NCBI GenBank assembly: GCA_029593465.1
Contig: JAKTNK010000005.1
Coordinates: 1 to 44,981 of the forward strand
From: Streptococcus suis
GTDB taxonomy: Bacteria; Bacillota; Bacilli; Lactobacillales; Streptococcaceae
Reading direction: 5' to 3'
Length of the DNA: 44,981 nt
In this document: piece after piece, positions 24,147 through 35,798 of the stretch
How the letters are laid out: every line of letters starts with the position of its first letter
Numbering within the stretch: the stretch's first letter is position 1
Translations under genes and position numbers: made by a program
Notes under the pieces: model-generated
What the model was told of the DNA's origin: nothing
The model's database searches: none
The model's input: the letters and a program-made list of their open reading frames with translations, nothing else

Positions 24147-26699
24147 TTACAGTAGTTTTTTTAAGTCAAATAAGGTGGACATAGCTTCCATTGGCGTCAG
24201 ATTGAGGATATCTAAAGCCTCCAATCGCTGAATAATCTCCGACTGATTATCCTCAGCAAAAAGCGATAGTTGTCCGACTGAGGGTTCCGCAACTTCAGCA
24301 CTAGAAAGAGTATGGGGCTGCTCGGTTCTTAACTGGACCGAATGACTCTCTAAATCCTGTAAAATAGCATCCGCTCTTGATAGCACCGTATCTGGTAATC
24401 CTGCAATCTTAGCCACATGAATCCCATAGGACTTGTCGGCAGGACCTTCTGAAATCTTGTGCAGAAAAGTCACTTCGCCATTTTCTTCTAAGGTTGACAC
24501 ATGAACGTTGACAAGGTTTGTCAATTCTTTTGACAGCTCTGTCAATTCATGATAGTGGGTTGCAAACATGGTCTTGGCCTTTATCTCCTGGTGAATGTAC
24601 TCAATAATGGACTGAGCCAAGGCCATACCATCATAAGTGGCAGTCCCACGCCCCAATTCATCGAAAAGAATCAAAGAATCCCTGCTCGCTCGCTTGATGG
24701 CTTGATTAGCTTCCATCATCTCTACCATGAAAGTTGATTGTCCCGAAATCAAATCATCGGCTGCACCAATTCGAGTAAATATAGCGTCAAAAATAGGGAG
24801 ATTGACCTCCTTGGCAGCAACATAGCCTCCTATCTGAGCCATCACGACGGATAAGGCTAACTGACGCATATACGTCGATTTACCACTCATATTGGGGCCA
24901 GTGATTAGTTGAATGGTCGTCTCTGGCGCAAAATCAATGCTGTTAGGAATGTAAACTTGAGCACCCATGACCTTTTCAACCACTGCGTGACGACCTTCGA
25001 CTATCCTAATCTGATGCTCTGCATTAAAGCTTGGTCTAACATAATGGTTGGATTCAGCCACAACTGCTAAACTTTGGAGGACATCAATCTTAGCTAAAAG
25101 CTTGGCCAGCTTTTGTAGGCGATTAATATAGGTTTCAACGCGCGCCCTAATACGCATGAAAATATCGTACTCTAACTGAGAGGACTGCTCACGCGCCTCC
25201 AGCATATCCCCTTCAATTTTAGCTAGTTCAGCCGTACCAAAACGCTCTGAATTTTTCAAGGTGGCTTTTCGGAAAAAATAATCCGGTACCATAGCCAAAT
25301 TAGAATTGGTCACGTGGAAATAATAGCCATCTTTTTTATTGTAATCAATCTTGAGATTGCTAATACCAGACGCTTGACGCTCTTTAGCCTCGATATCTGC
25401 AATCCAAGCTCGTCCTTCCTTCATGACCTGGCGGTAGTGATCCAGCTTTTCATCAAAACCAGTTCGAATAATGCCACCTTCAGAAACCGTAGCCGGTGCA
25501 TCAGGATCAATGGCTTGTCGAATCAAACTTTCCAACTCTGGAATACTGTCAATCTGATTGTCAATCTTGTCAATCACTGCCGACCCAAAATTGGCTAAAA
25601 TAGCCTTTATCACCGGAACCCTTGTCAAAGTATGACCCAACTGTAGCAGGTCCTTGGGGGTCGCTTTACCAAAGGAGACACGACTGGCTAAACGCTCAAT
25701 ATCATAGATACCTTTCAAACTGTCTGTTAAATCACTGCGATTGATGAAATCATCTAGAAAGACTTGAATAATCTCTTGACGCTCCTCAATAACCTCTAAA
25801 CGAATCAAGGGGCGGTCAATCCACTGCCGTAACAAACGCATCCCCATGGCAGTCTTGGTATCATCTAACAGCCAGAACAAGCTGCCATGCTTCTTACCTG
25901 TGCGAGCATTTTCCAACAAATCCAAACTTGACTTTGTGGCATAGGTCATCTGCAAGTAATCCTTGACTTCGTAATGGACGACACTTTGCAGGTGCTTTAA
26001 CTCTCGCATTTGCGTGCGATGGACGTATGACAGCAACTTTAAGGCACTACTGCGCTCCAACCCATCGACAGCTTGAACCAAATCATCTTCTTCAAACAAA
26101 TTATCCTCAAAAGATAGGATTAAATTCATTTGTTTCTGAAAGAGGGTCGTTTGCTCCTCAGAAAGTTCAAATCCAATAACCAATTCTTTAGCTCTAAGGT
26201 TTTGAATTTCACTTTTGACGCTTAAAAAGTCCGTCAAGACCGTCACCATGAACTCACCTGTTGATAAATCCATATAAGCTAAGCCGTAATCACTGCCATC
26301 GAAATCCAGAGCTACCAAAAAGTTATTAGCACTGTCTGGCTTACTGGAATCAACAGCTGTCCCTGGTGTGATGACTTGAACAACGTCACGCTTAACGACT
26401 CCGACAGCTTGCTTGGGATCCTCCATTTGCTCAGCAATAGCGACTTTATGACCCATCTCCACCAACAGGTCAATATACTGTTGGGCAGAATGATAAGGAA
26501 CACCAGCCATAGGAATTGGATTTTCAGCATTTTTATTCCGACTGGTCAGGCTAATCTCCAATAACTGGGCTGCCTTGACAGCATCTTCATAGAAGAGCTC
26601 ATAAAAATCCCCCATGCGAAATAACAAAAAAGCATCTGGGTAGTTGGCTTTAATATCCAGATACTGCTGCATACCCGGTGAAATAGCTTCTTTTCCCAT
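24147..26699 (-). CDS. mutS: DNA mismatch repair protein MutS
   Basis: The 850-residue protein carries the mismatch-reading motif GDFYELF (about 30-36), connector, lever and clamp domains, then the ATPase with Walker [12 protein letters not shown] (about 602-612) and Walker [15 protein letters not shown]. The C-terminal end carries a helical dimerisation segment. It begins 3 bases after the argR stop, so the two are translationally coupled, as in other streptococci. MutS dimers find mispairs and recruit MutL. Confidence 0.99.
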   Translation of the reverse strand: MGKEAISPGMQQYLDIKANYPDAFLLFRMGDFYELFYEDAVKAAQLLEISLTSRNKNAENPIPMAGVPYHSAQQYIDLLVEMGHKVAIAEQMEDPKQAVGVVKRDVVQVITPGTAVDSSKPDSANNFLVALDFDGSDYGLAYMDLSTGEFMVTVLTDFLSVKSEIQNLRAKELVIGFELSEEQTTLFQKQMNLILSFEDNLFEEDDLVQAVDGLERSSALKLLSYVHRTQMRELKHLQSVVHYEVKDYLQMTYATKSSLDLLENARTGKKHGSLFWLLDDTKTAMGMRLLRQWIDRPLIRLEVIEERQEIIQVFLDDFINRSDLTDSLKGIYDIERLASRVSFGKATPKDLLQLGHTLTRVPVIKAILANFGSAVIDKIDNQIDSIPELESLIRQAIDPDAPATVSEGGIIRTGFDEKLDHYRQVMKEGRAWIADIEAKERQASGISNLKIDYNKKDGYYFHVTNSNLAMVPDYFFRKATLKNSERFGTAELAKIEGDMLEAREQSSQLEYDIFMRIRARVETYINRLQKLAKLLAKIDVLQSLAVVAESNHYVRPSFNAEHQIRIVEGRHAVVEKVMGAQVYIPNSIDFAPETTIQLITGPNMSGKSTYMRQLALSVVMAQIGGYVAAKEVNLPIFDAIFTRIGAADDLISGQSTFMVEMMEANQAIKRASRDSLILFDELGRGTATYDGMALAQSIIEYIHQEIKAKTMFATHYHELTELSKELTNLVNVHVSTLEENGEVTFLHKISEGPADKSYGIHVAKIAGLPDTVLSRADAILQDLESHSVQLRTEQPHTLSSAEVAEPSVGQLSLFAEDNQSEIIQRLEALDILNLTPMEAMSTLFDLKKLL

Positions 26700-26701
26700 G
26701 A

Positions 26702-27148
26702 TTAACCCTTTGATAACTGTGCTTCAATATCGTTTTGAAGGCTTTGTGCGACCACTTCGTCTCGACAAATCACCAAAAGCGTGTCTGCTCCCGCAACGGT
26801 ACCCAAAATATCACTGCGTTGCTCTTGATCAATCAGATTGGCTAAGACATCTGCTTCACCCAAATTGGTAGCCAAAACCAGCATAAACTGGGCTCTTGAA
26901 ACCTTATTGACAAAAGCACTGATGCGTTTGCCAAACTGTTCCCTATCATGCGTCGTCAAATTATAGTAGAGCTTGCCGTCATCACCACGTAGTTTGACAA
27001 GACCAAGCTCGCGTAAATCTCGTGATAAGGTTGCTTGTGTCACAAAAATAGACTGACTTTCCAAATGACGTTTTATCGCCTCTTGTGTCCCAATACGATG
27101 CCTCTCAATAAGACGTTTAATTTCTTCCTGACGTTGTTTTTTATTCAT
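26702..27148 (-). CDS. argR: ArgR/AhrC-family arginine repressor
   Basis: The 148-residue protein has the N-terminal winged helix ([20 protein letters not shown], then [20 protein letters not shown]) and the C-terminal oligomerisation and arginine-binding domain ([19 protein letters not shown]), which includes the GTxAGxDT motif. Family knowledge: hexamers repress arginine synthesis or activate catabolism when arginine is bound. Streptococci have several paralogues; the mutS-linked copy is conserved. It is divergent from argS, so it may sense arginine for that promoter. Confidence 0.95.
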   Translation of the reverse strand: MNKKQRQEEIKRLIERHRIGTQEAIKRHLESQSIFVTQATLSRDLRELGLVKLRGDDGKLYYNLTTHDREQFGKRISAFVNKVSRAQFMLVLATNLGEADVLANLIDQEQRSDILGTVAGADTLLVICRDEVVAQSLQNDIEAQLSKG

Positions 27149-27309
27149 TCTTCATGTATCCTTTTTAATCAGACTTCCTAAAAATTATAACAAAAAACCG
27201 CTCTATTTTCAGCAGCTAGCAAATTTCCATGGATTAAACAGTAGAAAGTCTCTCAAGCTTTTGTCAAAATATGTTAAAATAGGTACAACAACAAAATACA
27301 GGAGGCATC

Positions 27310-29001
27310 ATGACTGATAAACAATTAATCGCTTCTGAATTAGCCAAGGTTTTGACTGATTTAGATCAAGAAGCCATTGAACACTTGCTTGAAAAACCTA
27401 AAAATGCTAGTATGGGTGACCTCGCCTTCCCTGCCTTTTCGCTAGCCAAAACCTTGCGTAAAGCACCAAATGTGATTGCCGCTGAGGTGGCTGAACAAGT
27501 CGATACTTCTGCCTTTGAAAAAGTACAAGCGGTAGGCCCTTATGTCAACTTTTTCTTGGACAAATCAACCATTTCACATCAAGTCTTGACCGAAGTGATT
27601 GCCCAAGGTAGCCATTATGCAGATCAAAATCTGGGTCACGGACGTCACATTGCCTTTGACATGTCTAGCCCTAACATCGCTAAACCTTTCTCCATCGGAC
27701 ACCTGCGTTCAACGGTTATTGCCGATAGTCTAGCCAATATCGTGGAAAAACTAGGGTATCAGCCTGTTCGCATCAACCACCTCGGAGACTGGGGAAAACA
27801 ATTCGGAATGCTCATTGTTGCCTATCAAAAATGGGGTGACAAGGCAGCCGTCGAAGCAAATCCCATTGCCGAACTCTTAAAATTGTATGTCCGTATCAAT
27901 GCTGAAGCCGAGGAAGACCCTCGTCTTGATGAGGAAGCACGGGAATGGTTCCGTAAACTAGAAGCAGGTGATGAGGAGGCCGTTGCCCTTTGGCAATGGT
28001 TCCGCGACGAAAGTTTGGTCGAATTCAACCGCCTTTACAAGGAACTTGACGTTGACTTTGATTCTTACAATGGTGAGGCCTTTTACAATGATAAAATGGA
28101 CGAAGTCGTTGACCTGTTAGATGAAAAAGGACTCTTACAAGAGTCACAAGGAGCTAAGGTTGTTAACCTTGAAAAATATGGTATCGACCACCCAGCTCTC
28201 ATCAAAAAGTCAGATGGGGCAACACTTTACATCACCCGTGACTTGGCTGCAGCCCTTTACCGTAAGCGTACTTACGACTTTGCTAAGTCTATCTACGTGG
28301 TTGGTAACGAACAATCTGCTCACTTTAAACAGCTTAAGGCTGTGCTCAAAGAAATGGGCTATGACTGGTCAGACGACATGGAACACGTTGCCTTCGGTTT
28401 GGTAACCAAGGAAGGAAAAAAATTATCAACGCGTAAGGGTAACGTCATCCTGCTTGAGCCAACCATTGCTGAAGCCGTTAGCCGTGCTAAATCACAAATC
28501 GAAGCCAAGAATCCCGACCTTCCAAACAAAGAAGCTGTTGCACATGCTGTTGGGGTTGGGGCTATCAAGTTTTATGACCTCAAAACAGATCGGATGAATG
28601 GTTATGATTTTGATCTTGATACCATGGTATCCTTTGAGGGGGAAACAGGACCTTATGTGCAATACGCTCATGCTCGCATCCAGTCAATCCTGCGTAAAGC
28701 AGATTTCAAACCAGACACCAATGCCTCATACAGCCTCTCTGATACCGAAAGTTGGGAAATCATCAAGCTCATTCAAGACTTCCCACGTATCATCAGACGT
28801 GCAGCAGACAACTATGAGCCATCAATCATTGCTAAATTCGCTATCAACCTTGCGCAAAGTTTTAACAAATATTACGCACACACACGTATTCTTGACGACA
28901 ACCCAGAACGCGACAGTCGCCTAGCCCTCTCATACGCAACCGCAACTGTTCTAAAAGAAGCTCTACGCCTCCTTGGCGTTGAAGCACCCAATGAAATGTA
29001 A
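27310..29001 (+). CDS. argS: Arginyl-tRNA synthetase
   Basis: The 563-residue class I synthetase has AGGAGG upstream. An N-terminal Arg-tRNA recognition domain (about 1-85) is followed by the HIGH-like motif in [18 protein letters not shown] (about 119-136), a KMSKS-equivalent [14 protein letters not shown] (about 376-389) and the C-terminal anticodon-binding DALR domain. It charges tRNA-Arg. A terminator follows at 29009. Confidence 0.99.
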   Translation: MTDKQLIASELAKVLTDLDQEAIEHLLEKPKNASMGDLAFPAFSLAKTLRKAPNVIAAEVAEQVDTSAFEKVQAVGPYVNFFLDKSTISHQVLTEVIAQGSHYADQNLGHGRHIAFDMSSPNIAKPFSIGHLRSTVIADSLANIVEKLGYQPVRINHLGDWGKQFGMLIVAYQKWGDKAAVEANPIAELLKLYVRINAEAEEDPRLDEEAREWFRKLEAGDEEAVALWQWFRDESLVEFNRLYKELDVDFDSYNGEAFYNDKMDEVVDLLDEKGLLQESQGAKVVNLEKYGIDHPALIKKSDGATLYITRDLAAALYRKRTYDFAKSIYVVGNEQSAHFKQLKAVLKEMGYDWSDDMEHVAFGLVTKEGKKLSTRKGNVILLEPTIAEAVSRAKSQIEAKNPDLPNKEAVAHAVGVGAIKFYDLKTDRMNGYDFDLDTMVSFEGETGPYVQYAHARIQSILRKADFKPDTNASYSLSDTESWEIIKLIQDFPRIIRRAADNYEPSIIAKFAINLAQSFNKYYAHTRILDDNPERDSRLALSYATATVLKEALRLLGVEAPNEM

Positions 29002-29008
29002 TAAAATC

Positions 29009-29037
29009 ACCACGTCTTTCAACAGACGTGGTTTTTG
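29009..29037 (+). terminator. Terminator after argS
   Basis: ACCACGTCT (29009-29017) pairs with AGACGTGGT (29024-29032), followed by a T run. It also serves as the convergent boundary to the gene at 29040. Confidence 0.9.
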
Positions 29038-29039
29038 CA

Positions 29040-29633
29040 TTATGGCAAAAATCTGACATAAATCAAGGCAACTATGATAGCTAATACTGCAAAAATTAAG
29101 GTAAATCCAAAAACAATCAATGGCTTTTGATAAGGGTACTTAGCCATTTCAATCCTGACCTCTAAATCATCTAGGGTTCTTCCTTGACTAAAAGCGAGAA
29201 TTTGACGATAGGTTTTCAAGTCGTAATTGTCTTTGATTTTTTCAACCTGAAGAGCATAATAAATGCCCAAAATAGCCAGTGGTATGTAAACCAACAATCC
29301 CCACCACCAATCCAAATAATAAAATGCGGGAAATACTGTTAATACAAGTGTCAACATTATCCACAGCATTATTTTACCATAGTAATCCATAGCATTAACA
29401 TCTTGTTGTTTAACTATTTGTTTCATTTTCTCAAGATCTCCTTCTATCAATTGATCCAAGGAAATCTTAAAACATTGACTTAGCATGATCAGCGACTGCA
29501 CATCAGGATAAGATTTTTCAGTCTCCCAGTTGGAGATTGTTTGTCTGCTCACATAGATTTTCTCCGACAAATCTTCTTGAGACATGTTTAAATTTTGCCG
29601 ATAGCTTCTAATATTTTTTCCAACGTTCATCAT
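29040..29633 (-). CDS. XRE-family regulator with C-terminal membrane spans
   Basis: The 197-residue protein has GAGGGG before the ATG. An HTH_3 domain covers residues 1-60 (IRSYRQNLNMSQEDLSEKIY, then SRQTISNWETEKSYPDVQSL). A linker follows, then three hydrophobic helices: two at about 85-125 (ILWIMLTLVLTVFPAFYYLD) and one near the end (LIVFGFTLIFAVLAIIVALI). This is a membrane-bound XRE type that is common in streptococci. The target and signal are unknown. It is a single minus-strand gene, convergent with argS. Confidence 0.82.
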   Translation of the reverse strand: MMNVGKNIRSYRQNLNMSQEDLSEKIYVSRQTISNWETEKSYPDVQSLIMLSQCFKISLDQLIEGDLEKMKQIVKQQDVNAMDYYGKIMLWIMLTLVLTVFPAFYYLDWWWGLLVYIPLAILGIYYALQVEKIKDNYDLKTYRQILAFSQGRTLDDLEVRIEMAKYPYQKPLIVFGFTLIFAVLAIIVALIYVRFLP

Positions 29634-29910
29634 TCCCCTCCTTCCTCAAAAGACTAAAATTGGTGACTCCCTTGGTCACACTTAGCTTAGCTCTTACCTA
29701 TCGTTTATTATATCAAAGTTTTTCAACATCAACTCAAAAATATGGTGTCAAAAGTCTTTGTCACCAAGATAACACAAGAAACATTGACAAGGTTCTCAAC
29801 CTATCCTCTCCTTTTTCATAGACATCAGTATATACTCAAATCTCTAATCACATCATCTGCCTTTTGATAATGAAAGTGCTATAATGACGTCAGAAATAGG
29901 AGGTACTGAT

Positions 29911-30357
29911 ATGTCACATTATCAAAAAATCTATGAAACGTCAGCTGTTAATACTGGTGGACGTAATGGCATTAGCTATATTGAAAACAGTAATTTTCAA
30001 GTCACAATCTCAAGTCCTAAAGAACTTGGTGGCAACGGCAATGGTACGAATCCTGAACAATTATTTGCCCTTGGTTATTCAGCTTGTTTTAATAGTGCCT
30101 TGGAAGTTATTCTTGGACTGGAAGGCATAAAGGCTAAGTCACTGATTACTCAACACACACAGCTTCTCAAGGCAGATGGATCTGATTTCAAGCTTGCTGT
30201 TGAGATTGAGGTTGCAGTCGATGGTAAATCGGCAGAAGAAGCCCAAAAACTTGGCGAAAAAGCGCATGAAGTGTGTCCTTACTCCAAAGCAACACGTGGC
30301 AATATCGACGTGACAATCATTGGGGTTGACTATGATGCCAGCAAAGAAGCTATGTGA
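29911..30357 (+). CDS. Organic hydroperoxide resistance protein (Ohr/OsmC)
   Basis: The start is ATG 29911 behind AGGAGG; the in-frame ATG at 29884 lacks a ribosome site. The 148-residue protein reads KIYETSAVNTGGRNGISYIE at the N-terminus, with the peroxidatic Cys in LFALGYSACFNSAL and the second Cys in HEVCPYSKATRGNIDVTI. Both are the Ohr pattern. It reduces organic peroxides using lipoylated partners. It is a single gene ending in a strong terminator, and no OhrR regulator is adjacent. Confidence 0.92.
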   Translation: MSHYQKIYETSAVNTGGRNGISYIENSNFQVTISSPKELGGNGNGTNPEQLFALGYSACFNSALEVILGLEGIKAKSLITQHTQLLKADGSDFKLAVEIEVAVDGKSAEEAQKLGEKAHEVCPYSKATRGNIDVTIIGVDYDASKEAM

Positions 30358-30375
30358 ATTTGTTTTAGCAAAAAT

Positions 30376-30404
30376 CAGGTTGACAGTTGTGTCAACCTGA
30401 TTTT
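30376..30404. terminator. Terminator between ohr and YitT genes
   Basis: CAGGTTGAC (30376-30384) and GTCAACCTG (30391-30399) form a perfect stem followed by TTTTT on the plus strand. An A run upstream may let it work for the convergent minus-strand gene as well. Confidence 0.9.
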
Positions 30405-31282
30405 TAGATGTCTTTATCGTAATTTTTTCGCCGTATCTTGAAATCCGATGAAACCACTTCATCAATATTAAGAATGGAAATGAACGCATCTGGGTCTAAC
30501 TGGGCTAGGATAGCTTTGACATCACGCACCTCATTAGGGTTTAAGACAACATACAAGACATCAAAATCCCGACCAGTGTAAGCACCCTTACCTTGCAAAT
30601 AGGTCACGCCTCGATTGATTCCCTCTAAAATCGCTGAGGCTGCCTTATCTGACTCTTTAGTGATAATCAGCATTCCTCGAACCATATAGCCACCATTTTG
30701 AACCACGGTCAACACCTGACTAAAGACAAAACTAGTCACTAAGGTATATAGCATGTGTTTGAAATCGATGTAAACAAGGGAAGATGTCAGTACCAAGACA
30801 TCAATCATGAGTAAGGTTTGCCCTAACTTCATGCCCATTTTTTCTTCTAAAACACGACCAATGATATCTGTGCCACCTGTGGTCGCGCCATAACGAAAGA
30901 CAAGCCCACTACCAGCACCAGCAAAAATACCTGCCACAAGAGCAACCAGCATCATGTCATCCTGCAACCCTAAATTGATAGGCATCCGTTGCCAAAGCCA
31001 AATAAACACAGACATGGTCACGGTACCGTAAATGGTCAACAAAAGAGATTTCTTTCCAAAAACCCTTGCCCCTAGCACAAAAAGAGGTAGGTTAATCACT
31101 AATGATGATACCGCTGGATCGATACCAAATAAAGCGTGTAAAATCAGAGTTATTCCTGAAACACCGCCTTCAGCTAAATGATTAGCCATGTTAAAATTAA
31201 CGAAACCAAAGGTGTAAAGGGCAACACCTAACGTTATCCAAATCAGATGAATGCTATCTGACAGACGCCAACTAACTTTCAC
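30404..31282 (-). CDS. YitT-family membrane protein (DUF161/DUF2179)
   Basis: The 292-residue protein starts with GTG behind AGGAGGA. It has about five hydrophobic helices in residues 12-200, with the family glycine motifs (FNMANHLAEGGVSGITLILH, then YGATTGGTDIIGRVL), and a soluble DUF2179 domain of about 80 residues at the C-terminus (LQGKGAYTGRDFDVLYVVLN). The transported substrate of the YitT family is unknown. It is paired with a second family member 27 bases upstream, and both follow aspS. Confidence 0.88.
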   Translation of the reverse strand: MKVSWRLSDSIHLIWITLGVALYTFGFVNFNMANHLAEGGVSGITLILHALFGIDPAVSSLVINLPLFVLGARVFGKKSLLLTIYGTVTMSVFIWLWQRMPINLGLQDDMMLVALVAGIFAGAGSGLVFRYGATTGGTDIIGRVLEEKMGMKLGQTLLMIDVLVLTSSLVYIDFKHMLYTLVTSFVFSQVLTVVQNGGYMVRGMLIITKESDKAASAILEGINRGVTYLQGKGAYTGRDFDVLYVVLNPNEVRDVKAILAQLDPDAFISILNIDEVVSSDFKIRRKNYDKDI

Positions 31283-31309
31283 GATTTCCTCCTACTATCT
31301 CTAAAAATC

Positions 31310-32251
31310 CTAATCATCTTTAAAGCGGCCAATGATTTGAACGTTTTCCGATATGGACACAAAGGCTCTGGGATCTGCTTTACGCATTAGCTGTTTAAAC
31401 TCAGCGTATTCTTCTCGTGTGATAATAGCGATAAGAACGGCCTTATTCTCATTTTGGTAGGTGCCTTTGGCCGCATGATTGACTAAGGTTACGCCGCGGT
31501 GCAACTTGTTATGAATCATGGTAATCACACGATCTGGGCAGGCTGTAACAATCATGGCCTGCAGCTTCTTTTGCTTCGTGTAAATGGCATCCGTCACTCG
31601 ACTAGATACAAAAATCGTCACCATGGAGTAAAGGGCGTATTGCCAGCCAAATAAAAGACCTGCAAAAACCATGATTAAACCATTGATAACTAGGGAAATA
31701 CTCCCTACATTTTTGCCCGTTTTTTGACGAATGGTCAAGGACAAAATATCCGTCCCTCCACTCGAAATCCTTGAGCGCAGACCAAAACCAACTCCAAGTC
31801 CCATAAAGAGACCGCCAAAAATCGCATTGATTAAGGGATCTGTTGTCAATGTCAGTTGCGGCATCAAGTAAATAAAGAGCGAACTCATCGACACAGCAAT
31901 AAAGGTAAAGACGGTAAACTTATGACCAATCTTAAACCATGCTAAGATGAGTAGTGGAATATTGATGGCATAGTAAGTCAGTGAAATCGGTATTGCATTC
32001 CCCGACAACCGTTCTGTTAGGGCTGACATAACCTGAGCGAGACCTGTCGCACCACTGGAGTAAACATGACCGGGCTGGAAAAAGAAATTAACAGCAATGC
32101 TAGATAACATACCATAAAGCAGAGAGGCCGAAACTTTCTCTGCGTATTTTTCTCTCGAAATACTTTTCAAGGTATGCAGTAGGCCAAATCGTTTGGCGAC
32201 AAGGTTAATCCTATATCTGGCTTTTTTTAGAAGAGGGGCTTTTTTAATCAT
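31310..32251 (-). CDS. YitT-family membrane protein, second paralogue
   Basis: The 313-residue protein overlaps the aspS end by 8 bases, so it is probably read in the aspS transcript. The pattern is as in its neighbour: spans from about 40 to 225 with [20 protein letters not shown] and [20 protein letters not shown], then a DUF2179 tail ([20 protein letters not shown]). It has an extra basic N-terminal stretch ([20 protein letters not shown]). The function is unknown. Confidence 0.88.
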   Translation of the reverse strand: MIKKAPLLKKARYRINLVAKRFGLLHTLKSISREKYAEKVSASLLYGMLSSIAVNFFFQPGHVYSSGATGLAQVMSALTERLSGNAIPISLTYYAINIPLLILAWFKIGHKFTVFTFIAVSMSSLFIYLMPQLTLTTDPLINAIFGGLFMGLGVGFGLRSRISSGGTDILSLTIRQKTGKNVGSISLVINGLIMVFAGLLFGWQYALYSMVTIFVSSRVTDAIYTKQKKLQAMIVTACPDRVITMIHNKLHRGVTLVNHAAKGTYQNENKAVLIAIITREEYAEFKQLMRKADPRAFVSISENVQIIGRFKDD

Positions 32252-33989
32252 TGACCTGTAATGCTAACTCATCAAGTTGTTTGGCTGCAACCAAGCTCGG
32301 TGCTTGAGTCATCGGATCAGAGGCTTTGTTGTTTTTAGGAAAGGCAATCACTTCACGAATGTTATCTTTACCAGCTAAAAGCATCACAAAACGATCCAGC
32401 CCGATGGCTAATCCTCCATGTGGAGGGAAACCGTAATCCATGGCTTCAAGTAAGAATCCAAATTGTTCTTTAGCAGATTCTGGTGTGAAACCAAGAGCTT
32501 CAAACATCTGCTCTTGCATAGCTTTTTGATTGATACGAAGACTACCACCACCAAGCTCATAGCCATTTAGCACAATATCATAAGCAACCGCTTTAACCTT
32601 GGCTAAATCTCCCTGCAACTCATGCGCTGAGTCTTGAGTCGGTAAGGTGAAGGGATGGTGGGCTGATGTGTAGCGTCCTTCTTCTTCTGACCACTCAAAC
32701 ATTGGCCAATCGACAACCCAGAGGAAGTTAAATTGCGACTGATCAATCATATCGCATTCTTTCGCAAGGCGTGTCCGAAGTGCTCCCAAAGTATTATTAG
32801 CCACATCCAAAGTATCCGCCACAAATAAGACTAAGTCATTATTGACCAACTGTAACGCTTCTGTCAGCTGCGCCTCCACGTCTGTGAGGAACTTGGCAAC
32901 TGGACCAGCAAGACTACCATCTGTCACTTTAACCCAAGCAAGGCCTTTGGCACCAAACTGTTTTGCAAAATCCGTTAATTTGTCAATGTCTTTTCGGGAG
33001 TACTGATCCGCATGATTTTTGACCACAATGGCTTTGACAGCAGGTGCTTCTGAGAATACTTTAAAGTCAACACCCTTGACAAGCTCTGTCAAGTCTTGTA
33101 AAAGCATGTCAAAACGAGTATCTGGTTTGTCTGAGCCGTAGTGGTTCATGGCATCGTCATAAGACATGCGAGGGAAAGGTAGGGCCACCTCAATTCCCTT
33201 GGTTTCTTTCATCACACGAGCAATCATGCCTTCCACAATGTCTTGAATCTCTTTCTCATTAAGGAAGGAGGTTTCCAAATCGACCTGTGTAAACTCTGGT
33301 TGACGGTCTCCGCGCAAATCTTCATCACGGAAACACTTGACGATTTGATAGTAGCGGTCAAAGCCAGCATTCATCAACAATTGTTTAGTAATCTGAGGGC
33401 TTTGAGGCAGAGCGTAGAAATGCCCCTGACTGACACGACTTGGCACTAAATAGTCACGCGCCCCCTCAGGAGTTGATTTGGTCAACATTGGTGTTTCCAC
33501 ATCAATAAACTCAAGCTCATCAAGATAGTTCCGTATGGAGTGAGTTACTTTAGCCCTTAATTTAAAGGTTTCTAACATCTCTGGACGGCGTAGGTCAAGG
33601 TAACGGTAACGCATACGGGTGTCATCGTTGGCTTCAATACCATCCTTGATTTCAAAAGGGGTTGTTTTGGCGGTGTTTAAGACCTGCAATTGTTCTACCT
33701 TTAACTCAACTGCCCCTGTCGGCAACTGGTCATTAGCTTGTTCACGCGCAGCCACTGTACCTGTCACCTCGATGACATATTCGTTCCGTAGGCTCTCAGC
33801 AGTTGCCATTACCTCACTGGACACTTCTTCAGGGTTAATGACCAACTGCATAATCCCTTCACGGTCACGCAAATCAATAAAAATCAAGCCACCCAAATCT
33901 CGACGACGGCTCACCCAACCCTTGAGGGTGAGGTGACATCCAATGTGTTCACGGCGAACACGACCAGCATACATACTACGTTCAGACAT
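32244..33989 (-). CDS. aspS: Aspartyl-tRNA synthetase
   Basis: The start is placed at ATG 33989 because GGAG lies just before it; an ATG at 34001 is part of that site region. The 581-residue class II enzyme has an N-terminal OB fold ([20 protein letters not shown]), motif 2 ([19 protein letters not shown]), the bacterial GAD insertion and motif 3 ([15 protein letters not shown]). It charges tRNA-Asp. It normally lies next to hisS in streptococci, but about 5.3 kb of accessory genes separate them here. Confidence 0.98.
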   Translation of the reverse strand: MSERSMYAGRVRREHIGCHLTLKGWVSRRRDLGGLIFIDLRDREGIMQLVINPEEVSSEVMATAESLRNEYVIEVTGTVAAREQANDQLPTGAVELKVEQLQVLNTAKTTPFEIKDGIEANDDTRMRYRYLDLRRPEMLETFKLRAKVTHSIRNYLDELEFIDVETPMLTKSTPEGARDYLVPSRVSQGHFYALPQSPQITKQLLMNAGFDRYYQIVKCFRDEDLRGDRQPEFTQVDLETSFLNEKEIQDIVEGMIARVMKETKGIEVALPFPRMSYDDAMNHYGSDKPDTRFDMLLQDLTELVKGVDFKVFSEAPAVKAIVVKNHADQYSRKDIDKLTDFAKQFGAKGLAWVKVTDGSLAGPVAKFLTDVEAQLTEALQLVNNDLVLFVADTLDVANNTLGALRTRLAKECDMIDQSQFNFLWVVDWPMFEWSEEEGRYTSAHHPFTLPTQDSAHELQGDLAKVKAVAYDIVLNGYELGGGSLRINQKAMQEQMFEALGFTPESAKEQFGFLLEAMDYGFPPHGGLAIGLDRFVMLLAGKDNIREVIAFPKNNKASDPMTQAPSLVAAKQLDELALQVND

Positions 33990-34062
33990 TTTATTCTCCA
34001 TGTATCAGTATTTCATACGCTTGTGCGTACATCATTCCTTATCATTATAGCAAAAAGAACTT

Positions 34063-34090
34063 AAAAACCCCATCCTTTTAGATGGCGTTT
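34063..34090 (-). terminator. Terminator after the ABC permease gene
   Basis: On the minus strand AACGCCATC-TAAAA-GGATGGGGTTTTT forms a stem with a T tail. It ends the peptide/ThiF/ABC transcript before aspS. Confidence 0.8.
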
Positions 34091-34143
34091 TAGCAAAATT
34101 AAGCCTTATACCGGTACTTTCCTATCATCGCTAGAAATACGGT

Positions 34144-34878
34144 TTACTCTTTTCGATGGAGTTGCCACACTGAGAGTGAACCTGTAAACAGCAGCCAACA
34201 TAATAAGATGAACACATCACGAATGGCTACAGGGGAATCCTGATAGACCGACAATCTCATCAGATTTCCAGCAGGAACGAAGGGAAGAAAGCTATACAGC
34301 CTCAGTAAAAAGGATGGTATGCGAGCAGCTGGAAACATTATCGGTGAAAATAGCAAGCCTAGCATGAGGAGTAATTGAGTGATTAAAGACATGGCACTTG
34401 GTGAAGTAGAATAAGCGATGGCAAACCCTAGTGAGAGCATGGTCAAAAGGATTAACCAAATAATCCCCAAACTCGAAAGAGATAGTTGCGGTAAAAACTG
34501 AAATTTGACAAAGACGGTCGCCAAAGATAAAATGACCCCAAAAAAGGAAACCATAGCCCAAATAAGGAGCTCTGAAAAGAAGATGAAACTTCTGTTGACA
34601 GGTAAGGTTTTCATGTAGGTGACAAGCCCATCTTGCTTTGCGCTGCTGATGGTTTGTGCAGCGATTGTACAGCCTATGGCTATCATTCCTAAGGTGACTG
34701 AACCTGCAGCCAGATACAGTTGTGCTTCTAAGGTTTTAGGTTCCACAATTAAGGAGTAGCCATAAACCAAGGCCATAGTCATAAACAATTGAACAATGCT
34801 ACAAAGGATTATCAGTGATTTATTTCTGACATAGCTCCAAATGAATAAACCACGTATTTGTTGATATTTATGTGTCAT
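34144..34878 (-). CDS. ABC-2-type permease of the peptide/ThiF locus
   Basis: The start is ATG 34878 (second Met of the frame), preceded by GAGG and overlapping the ATPase gene by 11 bases. The 244-residue protein has six hydrophobic helices, the ABC-2 membrane layout (SYVRNKSLIILCSIVQLFMT, then GSVTLGMIAIGCTIAAQTIS). It must pair with the adjacent ATPase. In peptide loci such pairs either export the product or protect the producer. The choice between export and immunity cannot be made from sequence. Confidence 0.87.
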   Translation of the reverse strand: MTHKYQQIRGLFIWSYVRNKSLIILCSIVQLFMTMALVYGYSLIVEPKTLEAQLYLAAGSVTLGMIAIGCTIAAQTISSAKQDGLVTYMKTLPVNRSFIFFSELLIWAMVSFFGVILSLATVFVKFQFLPQLSLSSLGIIWLILLTMLSLGFAIAYSTSPSAMSLITQLLLMLGLLFSPIMFPAARIPSFLLRLYSFLPFVPAGNLMRLSVYQDSPVAIRDVFILLCWLLFTGSLSVWQLHRKE

Positions 34879-35779
34879 TTGATAGGTCCTCATAGTAATC
34901 CGTTAGCCCCCGTGTAGAGAGGTGATACTGACTGATCGTCTGTGATATAATCGCCTCTTGCAACCATGTCATCAATAAGGGTAATTCAGACGTTTCAAGG
35001 CTTGCTGAAACATCCAAATGATCACTGATGGTATAAGCTAAAGGAAAATTCATCATTGTTTTGGGGTCATATACCGTGAAACGAACGAAGTGACCTGCCA
35101 GGTGTGTCAGCGATTTGACATTTCCACTGGCTTTGACTTCTCCATGTTCCAACATATAATACCTATCGGCGTATTTTTCGACTTCCAAAAGATTGTGTGT
35201 CACAATGACAATAATATGCCCTTTTGACGCCAACTGTCTCAGATACCCCCACAGGCGAGTTCGTCTAATGGGGTCAACATCATTTGTCGGTTCATCTAGT
35301 AAGATAATGTTAGGAGCACCAACAACGGCCATGCCAAACGACGTCAGGCGTTTAAGACCACCTGATAGCTTTTCACCTTTTTGATTTTCCCACTGCTCAA
35401 TCGCTAATGCCTTTAAAATATCATCGACTTCATTTTTTAAAGTCGTTCCCTCTAGCCCTCTGATGATGCCAATCGAACTGATTGCTTGCCTGACCGTTAC
35501 ACCTTTTAAGGGAGCGTGCATCTGTGGCATCATTGAAGTATACTGCCTAGCCAGCTTTGGAGAGGTCGTAAAGGAATGTTGCAAATAGGAAATATCTCCC
35601 TTGTCTGATCCAGTTATTCCGATGATTTGATTCAACAAAGTCGTTTTGCCTGCACCATTATGGCCTACAAGAGCTGTGATTTCACCTTCATTGAATTGAC
35701 AATTTAACACTTTGTTTGCCAAATGCTTCCCTTTGGCATAGCTTTTCGAGAGATTCGTCACTGTTAAACAATTCTTCAT
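34868..35779 (-). CDS. ABC transporter ATPase of the peptide/ThiF locus
   Basis: The 303-residue protein has AAGGGA upstream and lies 19 bases after the ThiF-like gene. Walker A is GHNGAGKTTLLN (about 39-50), the signature region is GEKLSGGLKRLTSFGMAV (about 134-151), and Walker B is NIILLDEPTNDVDP (about 157-170), with the H-loop in VTHN. The C-terminal 80 residues resemble the CcmA/BcrA-type tails of bacitracin- and lantibiotic-immunity ATPases, but I recognise no specific family. It is coupled to the permease that follows. Confidence 0.92.
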   Translation of the reverse strand: MKNCLTVTNLSKSYAKGKHLANKVLNCQFNEGEITALVGHNGAGKTTLLNQIIGITGSDKGDISYLQHSFTTSPKLARQYTSMMPQMHAPLKGVTVRQAISSIGIIRGLEGTTLKNEVDDILKALAIEQWENQKGEKLSGGLKRLTSFGMAVVGAPNIILLDEPTNDVDPIRRTRLWGYLRQLASKGHIIVIVTHNLLEVEKYADRYYMLEHGEVKASGNVKSLTHLAGHFVRFTVYDPKTMMNFPLAYTISDHLDVSASLETSELPLLMTWLQEAIISQTISQYHLSTRGLTDYYEDLSNDT

Positions 35780-35798
35780 ACTCTATCCCTTCTTATCA

